Assembly: GCA_019321725.1 (NCBI GenBank)
Contig: CM033111.1
Span: 248,001-312,000, forward strand
DNA from: Paulownia fortunei
Lineage: Eukaryota; Streptophyta; Magnoliopsida; Lamiales; Paulowniaceae
Direction: 5' to 3'
DNA length: 64,000 nt
Of this stretch, positions 46,609 through 59,715 are shown in pieces. The notes under the pieces were generated by a model. It worked only from the letters and a program-made list of their open reading frames with translations, had not been told where the DNA came from and did not search any database. Position 1 is the first letter of the stretch, and every line of letters begins with the position of its first letter. Both the position numbers and the translations under genes were made by a program.

Positions 46609-47927
46609 CGTACGCATGTTTTCTTAGTCTTGTGTGTGTTAATGTTATCACTATTCCAAGTTAGAAATTATAGCATTGTTCATACCAGATCGCATAGGCC
46701 TGATTAATTCATACAAATTAGAAAATTGAAAAACCTAAGCAAATATTTCTCAGCCGCTCCATCCTAGAAATTATGTACCATCACAAAAAATATAGGAGTT
46801 AGGAGTTTGTTATGTTAGAATACATGGCTATAGTGAACTTCATGACAAAATGGATACCATATATATGAGGACCATCTACATTATATTAGTATATATATAT
46901 ATGAAATGTATAGTAAAAAATATGTAGTGTATATTATGATAAAATTATGTATTATTAAAAAGTAAATACATGTACTATGACCAAAGTCAAAGTACTCGTA
47001 TTATTCATTCTCATTCTTGGTACATTCAACTGAATTATGGAAAATTTAATATAAGTCTCTAAATTCATCTAATCTAAGAGCAAGTAATGAACTTTGATTC
47101 CTAGTCGTTGCTAGGTTAGGATCATATTGCTATGTTATATAAAGGGGTCCTTGGTTCCCCTCTGCACTCATCCAAGTTTTGTGATATTCCCATAGCATAG
47201 AACACAAACATTATAGAGAATATCTGATAATCGTGATATGGTTTAGAGGTACGTAATTCATTGGTAAGGACTATTAATTTATGGAAATTCACTTCTCTAT
47301 AGCTTTATTGCATTTACAAGTTCCTCAATGACCCAAGAAATGTTAGTTTATATTGCAGTCTGGTTTATAAAATAAGCTCAAGATCTTTTGATTTTTGTAA
47401 CAAGTTACTCTTCGTAATCTCTCTAGTCTCTACTAACATTTAATTGTTGATGGTATAAAATGATAGGAAAATTTAAATGATAAGGTGCTCATAGTTGTTG
47501 CAAGAATGACTGAAATTAGTGACTATTTTATTTTTTTTTATATAAAAGAATTCCGATTTTGGAGTGTCTTATGCAATAAAATTGCGTTCTAAGGACTTTT
47601 CGTGTTTATATTGAATATAAACTCATATTTTACTTGTCAGCAAACTATGCATATATTGGCTGCAAGAGCATGAAATTTCTCCTTAAAAATGAATACATGC
47701 AAAAAATAAAAAACAGACAGAAGAATTAACAGTTTGTTGTTCAATGCAGAAGCTATTACAGGTGCACACATCAAGGTTGCAATGTTAAAAAGCAAATTCA
47801 GAGGCTATCTAAAGATGAAGGGATTGTAGTGACAACCTATGAAGGGATGCACTCGCATCCAATTGAGAAATCCACTGACAATTTCGAGCACATTCTTACT
47901 CAGATGCAAATTTACACTTCCTTCTAA
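46144..47927 (+). CDS. WRKY75: WRKY group IIc transcription factor, WRKY75-like, 2 exons
   Basis: WRKY75-type factors bind W-boxes in the nucleus and act in phosphate starvation, senescence and defence. Exons 46144-46523 and 47750-47927 (558 bp, 185 residues) are separated by a 1226-bp intron in the standard R-type position inside the domain (FPR|SYYRC). The N-terminus is Ser/His/Asn rich; a basic [20 protein letters not shown] block leads into [18 protein letters not shown] (WRKYGQK at about 112-118). The zinc finger is C-X4-C-X23-H-X-H (CTHQGC...MHSH). The end [20 protein letters not shown] is the typical WRKY75/WRKY45 tail. No frame damage. The assignment between WRKY75 and its near relative WRKY45 is by recall of the tail and not tested. 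Confidence 0.94.
46558..46606. repeat. (TA)n(TG)n microsatellite in the WRKY intron
   Basis: TATATA followed by about 18 TG units just after the splice donor; transcribed as part of the intron. Confidence 0.9.
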
Positions 47928-50900
47928 GTTACATAATACATTAGGGGACCTATATTTACAAGGATACAGAAATCTTTTACAATAATTTGTACCTCGTAAA
48001 TGAGTTTAGACTTAATTTAGATTCTCATGTAAAATTATGTAATGGTTTTTTTTTTTTTTGTTCAGTTAATTACCTCTCATCTCATTTCTCAGTTATTTGC
48101 ACAATACATGATAAGATATTACCTTTTTTTCTGTTTGATTAGACTAATCGAGTTTTGTTAATAAATCAAAATTGAAGAAATGGAGGGCGACCGACAAGAC
48201 AAGCTTAACTGTTTTAGGGGTCATTTGGTTAGGCAATTAAATTAGGTTGGGTTATAATATGGAGATACCGCTAATCAATATAAGTGATTTTATTTTATTT
48301 TAGTATTTTATCCAAATATCATTTCCTTATTTTATGTTTGTGTAAGTAGAATGGAATTTTAGGTTAATTTTATGTTCAGTTTATTGGATAATTAGAAACC
48401 TGTAAACGGACAATAATAACCTTGTTGAAGCAGACAATACTCACTAGAGTACAACTTGAAACTCAATGGCCATCTCTTGTTATGATCATCCCATTTATCC
48501 TTTACTAACTTTGCCCACATATACAGAAACTTATAGGTGCCATATTTTTATATTGTGCTTATTAAGTTGCTAAGTGTCTTAATATACAATATTGATTATT
48601 TCACACTAGCACTAACACAATTTTTTTTTTATCATTTATTCCTGTAATCATAATACATATGCTTTTATTTAAAATTATTCACGCCTCTTGTGCATGCATA
48701 CAAAGAAAGAAAAATAATAATTTCACATTAAATTGTAAAAAATTCATAGCATTTGTTCTTTACTACGCCCTTCGTTTCCTTGTATGGGGTGGATGCCTAA
48801 CCTCTCGACAGCTCTTCATAGAAGGTGCATGGAATATCTGATTGAGCACCACTCAGGTCTTCCCTATCAGGAGGGGAAGTCTGATAATCACACACGACGA
48901 TCTCGTGTTTGGGCCTATGATGAAGTCGGGGAGCTATTAATTAGCTTAGTTTGGGCCTCACAGGAAAGGATCAGAGTTCAGATTGTTCCAACAGACCTAA
49001 AAGCCCAACCAAAAGTTGTCGTACAAAGGGAACCACTTCCCACCACTTTACTCCCCACCAAATATATATCCCTTTCCTTTCCAATCTGCTGCTTCAGTTT
49101 CAGAGCAAGAATGATTCCTAATACTAAACTAGATAAAGGTGGAATAACTGGGTATGTTTAATTTTTAAGAAACTATATCTCTTATGCTCCTAGATTTTAG
49201 TGAGTAAAAAAACACTACACAAATAATATCTTGTACTTTTGTTATTTAATCATTAATTTTCCTTTTCCACTTTGTTTCTCTAACCAAAATCCCAAAAATC
49301 CAGGCATAGCGTTAATTTCTTAAAGCATGGAGCATCTCCAAATAGATCAGTTGAGATGTTTTCACCATAAACGTGTTGCCAGTTTTCTTGTTTCTTGTCC
49401 ATTTATAGCAAGTACTAGGTTAATTAATGGTTACACTTAGAAGTTAGAGCAGCTACCCCCCTTTTTTTTTTATGAACTTCAGCTACCTTTAACATACCTG
49501 CGGACCTATATCTAACTGAGTTAAGGAAACTTTATATTGGCAGCTGGAGAGTTTTAAAGCAATAGGTTGGTTAGTTACTCATTTACTAGAGAGAGTTTTT
49601 TGTCAATGGAGATCACAATAATCACTTTTTTGGACATAAATTTCTTCATAGATTAATGTGGTCCCTGTTACATGCTATAGTGGTCCTCAATTTTCTTTTT
49701 CCATTTGATGGCTTACTTTTTTTTTTTTTTTTTTTTTTTTGATAACCCAGATTCCTAGCTTGCGCCAGACTAATTCTGGACCTCCTAGACACATGTCCCT
49801 AACACCTAGAAGGGGGTAAATCGCGGGATATGCCTCAACCAACACCCAGGTTCCCAACAAGAACTGTACACTTTTGCGCACAAGGAGCCCAACCCACAGT
49901 GGTGCCTAAGCAAATCAGAGCACACGATTGGAAATCTCAAAGGAAATAAATTAAGAAAATGACTTAAGATTGTACATCTAATGTCATATAGTGCCTAGAC
50001 CTAGAGCACTCTTTAGACTACCTATGGATTTTAGTTTTTCTCTTCTTCAATAAAAACCTATGGGTTTTGATTAATGTGGTTAAATGAAGAATGGAAGAAT
50101 ATTAGATGAGTACGTTGATGGGGTGAATTGCATTAGTTAAACTGTGTTGCGAGTGCCATATTGAAAATTGAGTAACTTCAACAAGATCATATGTTTAAAT
50201 CTATTTGTTATAGTAATAAAATTATAATTATAATGGAAGTACTTGGATCTAATTAAACATTTTATATGGATGAGTAGTTTAGCCTTTAGATAATATTTAC
50301 CTTGCCTTTTTTCAATTATTAAAAAGAAAAAAAAAATTGTGGAGCAGGCCCACAAGTCTCTGTCTTTGTTTGGGCAGTGAAATTTGTATCATCATTGGAA
50401 CTACTATTTATCATCTTGTGGCTGAGATTTCCCAAAAGCAGTGGGTCTTGATTCATGCCTCCATAATTCAACAGCTGCCGACAGTTTATTATATTGACTC
50501 CAGAATGCCTGCAGCGGCACTTTGAATTTATCAACAATAATTTAGTTACCTTGCCCGGCTACCAACTACGGGGAGTTCACTCCAACATTGAAAAAATTAA
50601 AGAATTATGTTAAAATCATCTTAAAAATTGTATTATGGCATTAAAAGGTTGTATTTTCAATTGTTTTAATTTTTTTAAAGGGACTTTTTTAAGGTTGAAG
50701 ACAAACACACTATTACCTTTTACTAAATCAATTATTGAATTAATATTTTGGAATCATTTGTAAATGTGTTGTAGTTAGTAAATTTGATGTTCTTGAAAGT
50801 TGGTTATAAGTTGCTGAAGCATTTCCATCACTATATATTACTAAGAATGAAGCATTAAAAGTTGGAATATGGATCCCATTCTTCTCTCCGGACCACACTA

Positions 50901-52840
50901 TTTTATTCTACCCATGACTGTGGAGCTGCTTTACTTTTGCAATTATGATAGGTAGATGGAAAGGCTTCATATCAGATCAACAGGAAAACAAAAGTGGGAC
51001 ATGCTGGAAAAGATATTTACTCAAACTTAACGTTTTAATTTAGCCATTGAGGTTGGAAATGTTTTTCTTGCTTAAATTTCTGCACATATGTAATCCCTTT
51101 TGTTTTTTTTTTTTTTTTCTTTTACGTACAGTTATAAAACTTGCTTTTCTTCATTCTTGGAGAATACAATATTTATTTGTGTCACCATGCAATAAAGAAG
51201 GAAATACCAAGTTCAGGTCTTTTTCTTAATTCTACTTCTTCATGTTTGTCTCTTATGAGCATATTTTTTAGGCAGAACATTGTTTAAGATGTGTGATGCA
51301 GTAGTGACAGCAAAATTGAGAAATCATGCGGCAACACGTGATTGTGATATAGCTCTATTTTTGGGATTCTTTTGCAACAAAGTGAACACGTTTAACATGC
51401 AATATACGAGGCAGACATGTTTTTTTCTTAATTTTTTTTATAACAAAAACTCCATAATTTAATGAGATTTTGAACTTCTAAATCTAGGAATTGAAGCTGC
51501 CACGACAGTTTCCCACGTTACATAATTAGAAATAATCAAATAATAGTACGACCCCCAATGTTTTGGTTATTTCAATAAGCATCAACTGCAGCTTAGAAGC
51601 ATACAAAACTACAAGAGTCAAAATTGTGATAGGAATTATAATTATGTCTGTTAGATTATGCGGTTGGAACTTGGAAAGCCGTTTCTGAAAACTTTAGGTT
51701 GACTGAAATTCTTTAATCTTCTTATGTTGGAACTTGGAATCCAACCCCATTTTGAAAGAGTCATTGGCTTACACGGACTATATATGGCTGCAAGCTTGCA
51801 ATATATTTTTTCTCAAAATATCTGTTCATTCTAATATGTCTTCAATAGCTTTATTGAAATTTAATTTGGGAAAGGCATTGTATGAAAAAATGACGGGAAA
51901 TGGGGAGCAAAAATGAAAGCCCTTTTGGATATATGTTATTACTTCCTTTCCAGTGGAATTGGCTTGAAATAGTATTTTGTAGTAAAAAACTTGTACAGAA
52001 TAAACTGCGTTTAACCTGTACCATGAAAGCCATAGAATAATCCCTTAACCATATGGAACCTGAAGCTCTGAACCTCAAGGTGACAAAGGGATAAAAAATA
52101 AAAAAAAATTGACCCTTTATTATTAAACTGAAATATTCCTGTAAAAACCTACAGTATTAAAAGAAAGATAATAAGATGCAGAAAGAACAAAATGATGTAC
52201 ACCAGCAGAATAATAGGCAAGAAAGCGGAAGAATGTGACTAGTGAGTCACAAGAACTCTAAACCAACCTTTGCTTTTTCCTTTCAAAAATAAATAAATAA
52301 ATGGACGGAAAGCTACAAACACCCTGTCCCTTTCTTTGCCACTCGTTTTAATTATGGGGTCTATCTATCTCTTTCTTTTTTCCCCAAATCTTGATAGCAT
52401 GTAGTTTTTTAATCTTTATAGTGTATTTTTTAATACTTGTTAACAGGCTACTAGCCAGAAAAGGAAGGTGAGTAAACTAGTGAAACCGGTAAACTTCTGT
52501 TTTTCTTGTGCATTTTTTTTTTGGTATTTTTTTTTTTTTTTTTGTCTAGTGTGCGTGAAAAGCCCACCCAAAAAAAAAAAAAATCATTTTCTGCCTTCCT
52601 CTTTCTTTCAAGCCCCACAGATAGACAGGTACATCATACATGTCGTTTTATTTGTATATAAAATGTATGTGCAGTTTAGGTTCTGTTCATGGTTTAAATT
52701 GCATTTTCAATTTTTCATAGATTGTTTGGTGGGATGTGGTGTAAGGTGTTTTTTGCTACTCCCAATAATTCCCCCATATAAACACACACTAAAGCCTCTT
52801 TTGCTCTCTCTTGTCGCACTTCTTCTTGTTCATTTATACT
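47928..52840. other. Intergenic between the WRKY and SPL genes
   Basis: No supported gene. A frame at 48784-49161 (125 codons) has mixed composition and no homology I recognise. A SINE-like piece with an A tail lies at 49717-49920. Poly-T and poly-A tracts lie near 51107, 52506-52544 and 52570. A TCATTTGGTT motif at about 48221 resembles the end of a DNA element, but no partner end is clear. Confidence 0.55.
49717..49920 (-). mobile_element. SINE-like retroposon fragment, minus orientation
   Basis: Read on the minus strand, a GC-richer body (containing GTGTTAGGGACATGTG and GCGCAAGCTAGGAA) ends in GGGTTATC followed by 24 As. The body plus pure A tail is typical of plant SINEs. I do not find a convincing target-site duplication or the 5' end, so it may be truncated. 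Confidence 0.6.
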
Positions 52841-53054
52841 CTATATAGCCTTCTACAACCCATCTCCTTACCCATACTCTACTGCTACAACTACTACTAC
52901 TATCTCCTCTCTCTTTCACACACACACACACACACACACTATTCCTATCTAGCTTTTGCCAGTTGCCACTTTACTGATCCATCTATAATGGAGTCGCTGT
53001 CAGAGAATGAATGGCTGAGAAGACTAAGTCAGTCTACCCCTTTTGCACTTGTCT
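52841..53054 (+). promoter_or_regulatory. TATA box and probable untranslated first exon of the SPL gene
   Basis: CTATATAG at 52841-52848 is followed by a CT/CA-rich leader and ends at a strong donor, TCTGTAAGT (intron from 53055). A matching acceptor (AACAG, ending 54485) lies 251 bp above the SPL start codon. The leader carries an ATG at 52988 whose short frame (MESLSENEWLRRLSQSTPF...) ends a few codons after the join, making an upstream open reading frame of about 24 codons. The exon link is inferred from splice signals alone. Confidence 0.5.
52913..52940. repeat. (CA)n microsatellite in the SPL leader
   Basis: TCTTT then about ten CA units, about 50 bp before the upstream ATG. Confidence 0.85.
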
Positions 53055-54736
53055 GTAAGTCTTGTAACACACTCTCTTCATTTTTTATTTTTATTTTTTA
53101 AACTTGTGTGTACCAGTTAGTATATTAGGTGTGTTTCTATAGTTTCCCTTTCTTGCTCTGAGCTTTCAATTTATATGCATTCCGCCCTCATCTTTTCCTA
53201 TTTCACTTTCTTTGGTACTTAGCATGTCAAGTCTTTGGCAGACTCTTTGGCTTGATTTCTGAGGTACAACTCCAATCTCTCTCTCTGTTGGGGTCCCTAT
53301 AAACTTCCTTATGTTTCAGTCTTTATCATTAACCCCCACTAGGAAAGAAAAAATAAGAACATCTGGGAATGCTTGAACTCTATCGGACTAATTTGTTAGG
53401 TGTTTTATACGGTGGTAGCAAATTGCAGTTAGGACTTTTATCCCGTGTTTACTCAAAAGTCCAAAGCTTCTATTTTTCTGAAATGGGTATTGCTGGTTTT
53501 CGACTGTTTCTAATATTCGAATTGTGACAGATGAAAGACACTTGGTCCTTTCTCATTTTTCTTCTCCATGTTCCTTTTTCTCTGGTAGATAATGTGACTT
53601 TGAAAGATTAAATTTTTTTATTTTCCCTTCAATTGGACAAAAGACGAGGGGGGGCTGCATATGTTGCAGCGCATGATCTTGGATCTTTCCTTTTTCTATT
53701 TTTTCCTGTATCTGAAAGACTGGTTGACTGGGTTGACAGTTCTTTTTGCGTAACTTGTGATAAAATCGTTTATGATTTTTTTAAATTATCTTGAATGACA
53801 TGGCCTAGCAATTTCATCCTTTCACAACAGCAATGACTTTATGAATTCTGAATCTCTCTCCTGTAGTGATTTAGTGTTTGCCTTTTCAATTATTGTAGAT
53901 CTTGTGGGTGAGTGGGAGGTGGTTGAGGGTTAGATGGTGGAATTTATCAATATACAATCTCACAAAAAATCTGGTCTTTTATGTCTTTCTTACCAGCAAT
54001 TTTGGGGGTGGGGGAGGGGGGAAGGAATAGGAACCATCCAATATTCATTGTTTTGGCTGGCACCGGACACTTGGTGAACAAAATTCTGCCTTGGGAAAAA
54101 ACCAAGTGGTTAGGCTGGATTGTCTCTTGAAGTTGTATTAGCATATAAATTTACATTTTCTGTGGTTGTTCATTATAACAGACGATGGCAAACATGTTAA
54201 TTCAGTCTCCTATTTTGCTTGAAATATTAGCTTACATAGTTTTAGGTCAATGCTAAATTTTTTAACTGATTTGTGAGGATGTAGCTAGGTTATTATTCAA
54301 TTTAACTTGAATTGGTTAAAGTGATATACTGATAAGTGACATATAATCTCTTAGAATTGGCATAGCATTTGATTAATTTTGCTCATATATTTGGAGCACA
54401 ACGTTGTAGTTTCTGTATCATGCTCATGCTCTGGTTTTTTTGTTCTCAATCCATCTGGCTAGTTGATGTACATGATGTCTAACAGGTGGATGAGTATGGC
54501 TAGAAAGGTGGTAACAAGGAAGTGGATAACGAGTATAGAAAGGTTGTGATTGCAGAGGAAAGGCTGATTTGGAGTGACCCACTTTGCTTTTCGATCTTGT
54601 CACTTATAGATTAGTGTGTTTTCTCCTTTGGGAGGCAAATTAGAAGGGCAGATATCGAACGCGGCTAATTGATAGCCTAAAATAATTGTTTAGATTGAGG
54701 AATTTGGGAACTGAAAGAATTGAATCCCCCGTGCAT

Positions 54737-57700
54737 ATGGAATTACCATCCAATTCTGGGTCCTCAAAAAGAGCTAAGACCCCTGGCAATATTACTCAAG
54801 TAGCTCATTGTTTGGTTGATGGGTGTAATGCTGATTTAAGCCTATGTAGAGACTATCACCGCCGACATAAAGTGTGCGAAATTCACTCAAAGACCCCTAA
54901 GGTCACAATTGGAGGTCGAGAGCAGCGGTTCTGCCAACAGTGCAGCAGGTAAACATTAACAATCTCGTCTTTATCTGTTGTAGAGTGTTTGCTTAGTTTC
55001 TTCAGTTGTCACATTATTTATTTTGTCAATGATGCTAGTTCAAATTCACATTCAGTAAATTCTTTTAAATAATTTGTTATGCCCTCCCTCATAAAGAGTA
55101 ATGTGACATCTAACTAGTCAGTAGTTTTCAAAACCCTAAATATGATCTTGCAGACATAGAATTAGTAATATTGCATGTTGTAATAGGATTAGAATGCTAT
55201 TTGTCATTTCTTTTGGGTAGTTGTGTTTTTCATAATGAAAAACATAAAAAGTGGAAATATGAAAAAATGTTATCTTTATTTTCTTTCTATATATTATTAT
55301 TATGTTTACCATCTTTAACGCCATTGAGATAGTTATATGGTGAAATTCATAAATTGTCTTGGTACCATGGTGGTCCATGGTGGTCCACTGTGTGGCTAAA
55401 TTGATTAACCTTTTTGATCTGTTAAGCAATTTGAGGGATGACATACCATGCTGGCACAGAGTCATTTGCTTTTTTCTTGAAAATGAACTTCTCGACTTAT
55501 TTATGGATTTTGTAACTACTTTTTGTCTTTTTGGGATGGGGTGGTCAGTCTATTTCACTTCGGAGTGGATTATCTTGGAGTTCAGAATCTCACTTGCAGC
55601 ATGTAACTTTTGGGTACGTTCAGGCAAGCAATTGGAGTGGAGATTACAGATAATGAACATAGGCTATAAATCAAGTTTTTACTGCACAAAGAATATTAAA
55701 ATATTGATTTTGTAATATTCAATCAAAATCTCCATTAAAGATGACCATGTCTTTCCTTTTAGAAATCACATGATGCATAACGATGTTTCATGTGTTCTAT
55801 TACTCAACATATATTCATTTGCTTATTTGCCTTTTGCAGTCATAGCGATATAAATGTTCTTTGAAGTCGCAAATGACCCATGGATAGGATTTGCTTGTAA
55901 AACTAGTTTGAATGAAAGTCGCTATGGTGATATCTTGCTATATATTGTTCCCGAACATATTTATGTTTGTCCTAATGTGTCGTTCTTGTATTAGTATTCT
56001 CACATAATCGTAAATTGGTCTTGATATTGGTTTAGCCATGTGCAGCTAACTCTAATTTTTAATAATTCATTCTCTCAACCTTACGTTTCTCAAGTTCTAT
56101 ATAAAACAACCGGGTTCTTTGTTCTATCTCAAATCTGTAATAAGTTGAAGTCCCTTCATTTCACTAAATATTTTGACCAATTAATTCTGAATTTGACCAC
56201 ATTTCAAAAGAAAATTTATTCTGCTTTTTTCTCGAAATAATGGGACAAGTTCTATACTCAAAAGTTTGAAGCCTTGACAGCAATCTCAAAAGCAACAAGG
56301 GCCCTATTGAAAGATGGTTATCGACAAGCGTAGAAAAAAGTGCATTTGGAGGAAACTGAAAAGTTTATTCCAGTATCTTTTACTTTGAATTCTTCCTATG
56401 TTCTATTTCGGAATAACAATTGAATTTCATGAAAATCTAGTGGAACTAGTGACTTCTTACACTTTACAATTGACTTTAGTTTTGTGATTAGGGGATGGAT
56501 TTTTCCAGTATTGCTTTGGGGGTCTTTGAGAATCCAAAAGAGATCTTTCTAAACCCTGTTTTTGCTTTTCCTTGTGAGTCTCTTCAATGTGGATAGGTGA
56601 TTTTTCACAATTATAATATCATTGATGTGTGAGTGTGAATTTAATGTCTATCAGGTTGTCTTAGCATGAAAAAGAGCCATGCATATGAACAGGTCTGAAA
56701 ATAGGAGTCTTCGCATTTTAGTTAGCTCCCTCGACTTCTATTCCATTCAGTTTGAAATGCCGCATCATCCAAGAGCTAAATCTATAACTCTATAAAAAGC
56801 TGCATCCAGTGTAATTCAATCTTTGCACTGGTATGCAATTTTTTTTTATATTATTTGCTGTTTCTGATAAAATAAAATCAGTATTTGCTTTGTTTTCAGC
56901 CAGTCGATCTACGATTGCAGTTTTTTATTACTAGACTTGTCTACCCCTCTATTCAGTTTAAATTTGAAGCAATTCAATTGTATAATAAGCACATATTGCA
57001 TCATATTTGTAGGTTTCATTCACTGGTAGAGTTTGACGAGGGAAAGCGAAGCTGCAGGAAACGACTTGATGGCCACAACAGGAGGCGAAGGAAGCCTCAG
57101 CCTGATTCTCTGTCCAGAAATTCTGGAATAGTTTTCTCTAGCCAACAAGGTGTGGCAGGTGGAAGACTTCTTTCATTCAGTAGCCCACAAATACTGCCAA
57201 GTGCCGTTGTGAGCTCCTCTTGGGCTGGGGTTGTCAAATCTGAGACTGATATGATGCTATATAACAATCAGCAGCAGCAGCTGAATTACATTGAGAGACA
57301 AAATTCATTTCCAGAGTGTTCAGCGCATAGCTACAAGGGAGTAAATCAACTTCAGTTCATACAAAATAGTGAGCGTGCCATCCAAGAGGCCTCCATCTGT
57401 CAACCGCTTCTTGATCCAAATGCTGCATCAGGAAGTAGTAACAGCAGCCAGAAAATCTTTTCTGATGGGTTAAATCAAGTCGTTGACTCTGATCGTGCTC
57501 TCTCTCTTCTGTCATCGGCACCCCCCGTAACTAGGGAGTTTGGTTTGAACCATGTAGTTCAACCCGAATCGGTCCCCCAGGCGCATTCTTTAGTTCACAA
57601 CATGCACTACTGTGGTTTAAGTCAGTACCCTTTCGTTCAAGAAAGCAAGCCAGTTGTTTCTGCCACAGACTCCCACGGCAGCGATGCCTCTACCCTACAT

Positions 57701-57781
57701 TTCCCAGAAATGTTTCAGCACGGGCCTGATGGATCATCAACTAGTGGATCTCATCAAACTCTCACATTCATGTGGGAGTAG
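54737..57781 (+). CDS. SBP-box transcription factor (SPL13/16-like) with miR156 site
   Basis: SPL factors bind GTAC cores and drive phase change, shoot architecture and flowering. CDS exons 54737-54948 and 57013-57781 (981 bp, 326 residues). The SBP domain begins at about residue 23: [41 protein letters not shown], then the bipartite nuclear signal [17 protein letters not shown]. The intron falls in the conserved CQQCSR|FHS position. The C-terminal half is Ser/Gln rich and ends [12 protein letters not shown]. Codons for DRALSLLSS (about residues 229-237) form the miR156 target. The start ATG is 54737, giving [14 protein letters not shown]; the longer acidic N-terminus seen in some SPL13/16 proteins is absent from the window. 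The exact SPL number is uncertain, so no symbol is given. Confidence 0.92.
54949..57012 (+). other. SPL intron 2 (2064 bp)
   Basis: GT at 54949, AG at 57011-57012. It contains only short frames without family resemblance. Its size and position interrupting the SBP domain are typical for this gene family. Confidence 0.85.
57495..57514 (+). promoter_or_regulatory. miR156 target site in the SPL coding sequence
   Basis: GTGCTCTCTCTCTTCTGTCA is complementary to mature miR156 and lies in the last exon within the ALSLLS codons, the place where it sits in miR156-regulated SPL genes. It predicts cleavage or repression of this mRNA in the juvenile phase. Confidence 0.93.
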
Positions 57782-58337
57782 ATTTAGCCAATTGTTTTTT
57801 TGGTTCTGCTGTCATCTATGTTGTGTTAGTGATAGAATTCTTGATTGCAAATCTTGCTTGTGCCATGATTCAGAACTTTTCCGATAGATGTCTACCTAAA
57901 AGGGTGAAGTTCCTCATTTGGTCCGTTCCCCACCCCCAAATTCTTGTGCGTGGATGTGCGCATATGTCCACGGATGATTATGATGGTAGGATTAGGAACT
58001 TCCAATCCAACTATTGCTGTGGATAGGGCATTTTCTGTGACGAATTTATGATCTTTGGTATGTATTACTTACAGAAATGAAATAAGTCCTAGTCTTATGT
58101 CTTTACAAATTCTAGTAGAGCTGATGATTGGTGCATGGCTGCAAGCAAATCCATTTTGGGTCGTGCATGCGTGGAAAAGGTGATAGATACGGTCCATTAC
58201 TGGTTATAGGAATTCTATGGTAACGGTATCGGTAATGGATTGGAATTACTCAGAGAAACTCTAATGGTAGGTGCCTGCTGAACTTGAATCCAATTTTTTT
58301 GTAATACAAGGTGTAACATCTTGTATTTGACATTTAA

Positions 58338-58421
58338 CAATTGCACTTGTATTATACATACCAATGCACGACTCGTGTACAATTACACTTGTATTATTAA
58401 TACCAATGCACGACTTGTGTA
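58338..58421. repeat. 42-bp tandem duplication
   Basis: CAATT.CACTTGTATTAT then ATACCAATGCACGACT.GTGTA, at 58338 and again at 58380, with about five differences. Confidence 0.88.
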
Positions 58422-59210
58422 CAAAAAGGTGATTATATTATAGAAAGAGATTTATCAATTTTTTCTTCACGTCACGAATTTTTCTTTATCCATAAATACC
58501 CACATATATACATATATCCAAAATCATCTCTCTCACACGCGCAGGTACAGAGAGAGAGAGATCTCAACCACTTAATATTTATGCTTCCTCCACTATTTGT
58601 CTCTGGAAATCCCCATTGATGGCATCTTGCTACTTTATAGTAGGTTTAGTCTGAGGCCTAGTGTCCCACGTTTTATGTTCCCTTTGAATTTGAGTGATGG
58701 ACCATCGTCAAACATTACGCAACAATGTGACATAAAAATTATGACAAGCTGATGTCATGTGAAGACATCAATTTTAAAATGAGTTGCCAAATTTGAAAAA
58801 TAGTTTGCATGCCACCTCTTAATTGTACTTTATATACGTAACTGTCTAATCTACAAGGTTAATACGATCTCTTAATCAATACATACATACATACATGTCT
58901 AATGTACCAAGTTAATACAATCTTCTAACCAATATTTTGTGAATTGAGAAAGGTTACCAGTTTCTAAGTTGCAAATTAAATTATCGTTTTGAAAGTCACT
59001 GACATCAACTTATAAGTTTGCTTTAATCTCTACAATAAATTTGAAAGCGAAATTTAACTGAAATGGGACACGCTACTTATTAATATTTTCCTCCAAATGT
59101 CAATTGTTTCAAAATAAAACAAAAACATTCAATTCATCTATATTAGCCTTAACCAGCCCATACCTGTGGGGTGGAGTTGCACTATATAATTAAACCACCC
59201 CCAACTAACC

Positions 59211-59227
59211 CCCCCCCCCCCCCCAAA

Positions 59228-59262
<35 letters not shown>

Positions 59263-59264
59263 AA
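59211..59264. repeat. Compound C14-(AC)n-A22 simple repeat
   Basis: Three abutting homopolymer or dinucleotide tracts. Such runs are poorly resolved by sequencing. Confidence 0.85.
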
Positions 59265-59715
59265 GGAGAAGAAGGGTTTGGTGAGTGATAGGTTATTGGT
59301 TAAAAATGGAGTTAAGGAAAGCATGCATGAGTAAATGAGTTGGAGTTAATTAGATGACATTCATTCATTTCTATCTCCTTCGTTATTTACAATATCCATA
59401 ATCCATATCTTTGAAAGTGATCAAATCAAATTAAATATATACACAAGGGAATATATCCAAGTTATCAGCAACTCAATTATACATCAATAATCTAATAAGC
59501 TAATGGACCACAGTCCAACTACAAGATTCATTTCTATCTCAAACACCCTAAATAATTAGATCATTAATTAATAGTATCTTATTTTATAAATAGCCGTTAG
59601 TATTTTGTTAGCTGGTATATATAGAGGTGACCAGTCTAGGAAGAATGGGTATAAGAATTTCTCCTGTTTTTGTTTACTCACTAGAAATGGAAGTAGCCAG
59701 CCACAAACGAGGTTA

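Larger units (their letters stand above)
57782..59715. other. SPL 3' flank and intergenic region
   Basis: The first part should be the SPL 3' untranslated region. Further on are a 42-bp tandem duplication (58338-58421), a GA run near 58547-58561, a compound run of C14, (AC)n and A22 (59211-59264) and AT-rich DNA. A TATATATAG box near 59615-59623 lies about 95 bp above the small gene start at 59716. Confidence 0.6.

Noticed and set aside
48784..49161. 125-codon ORF between the WRKY and SPL genes
   Set aside because: No recognisable domain, no promoter signal and mixed composition; I cannot support it as a gene.
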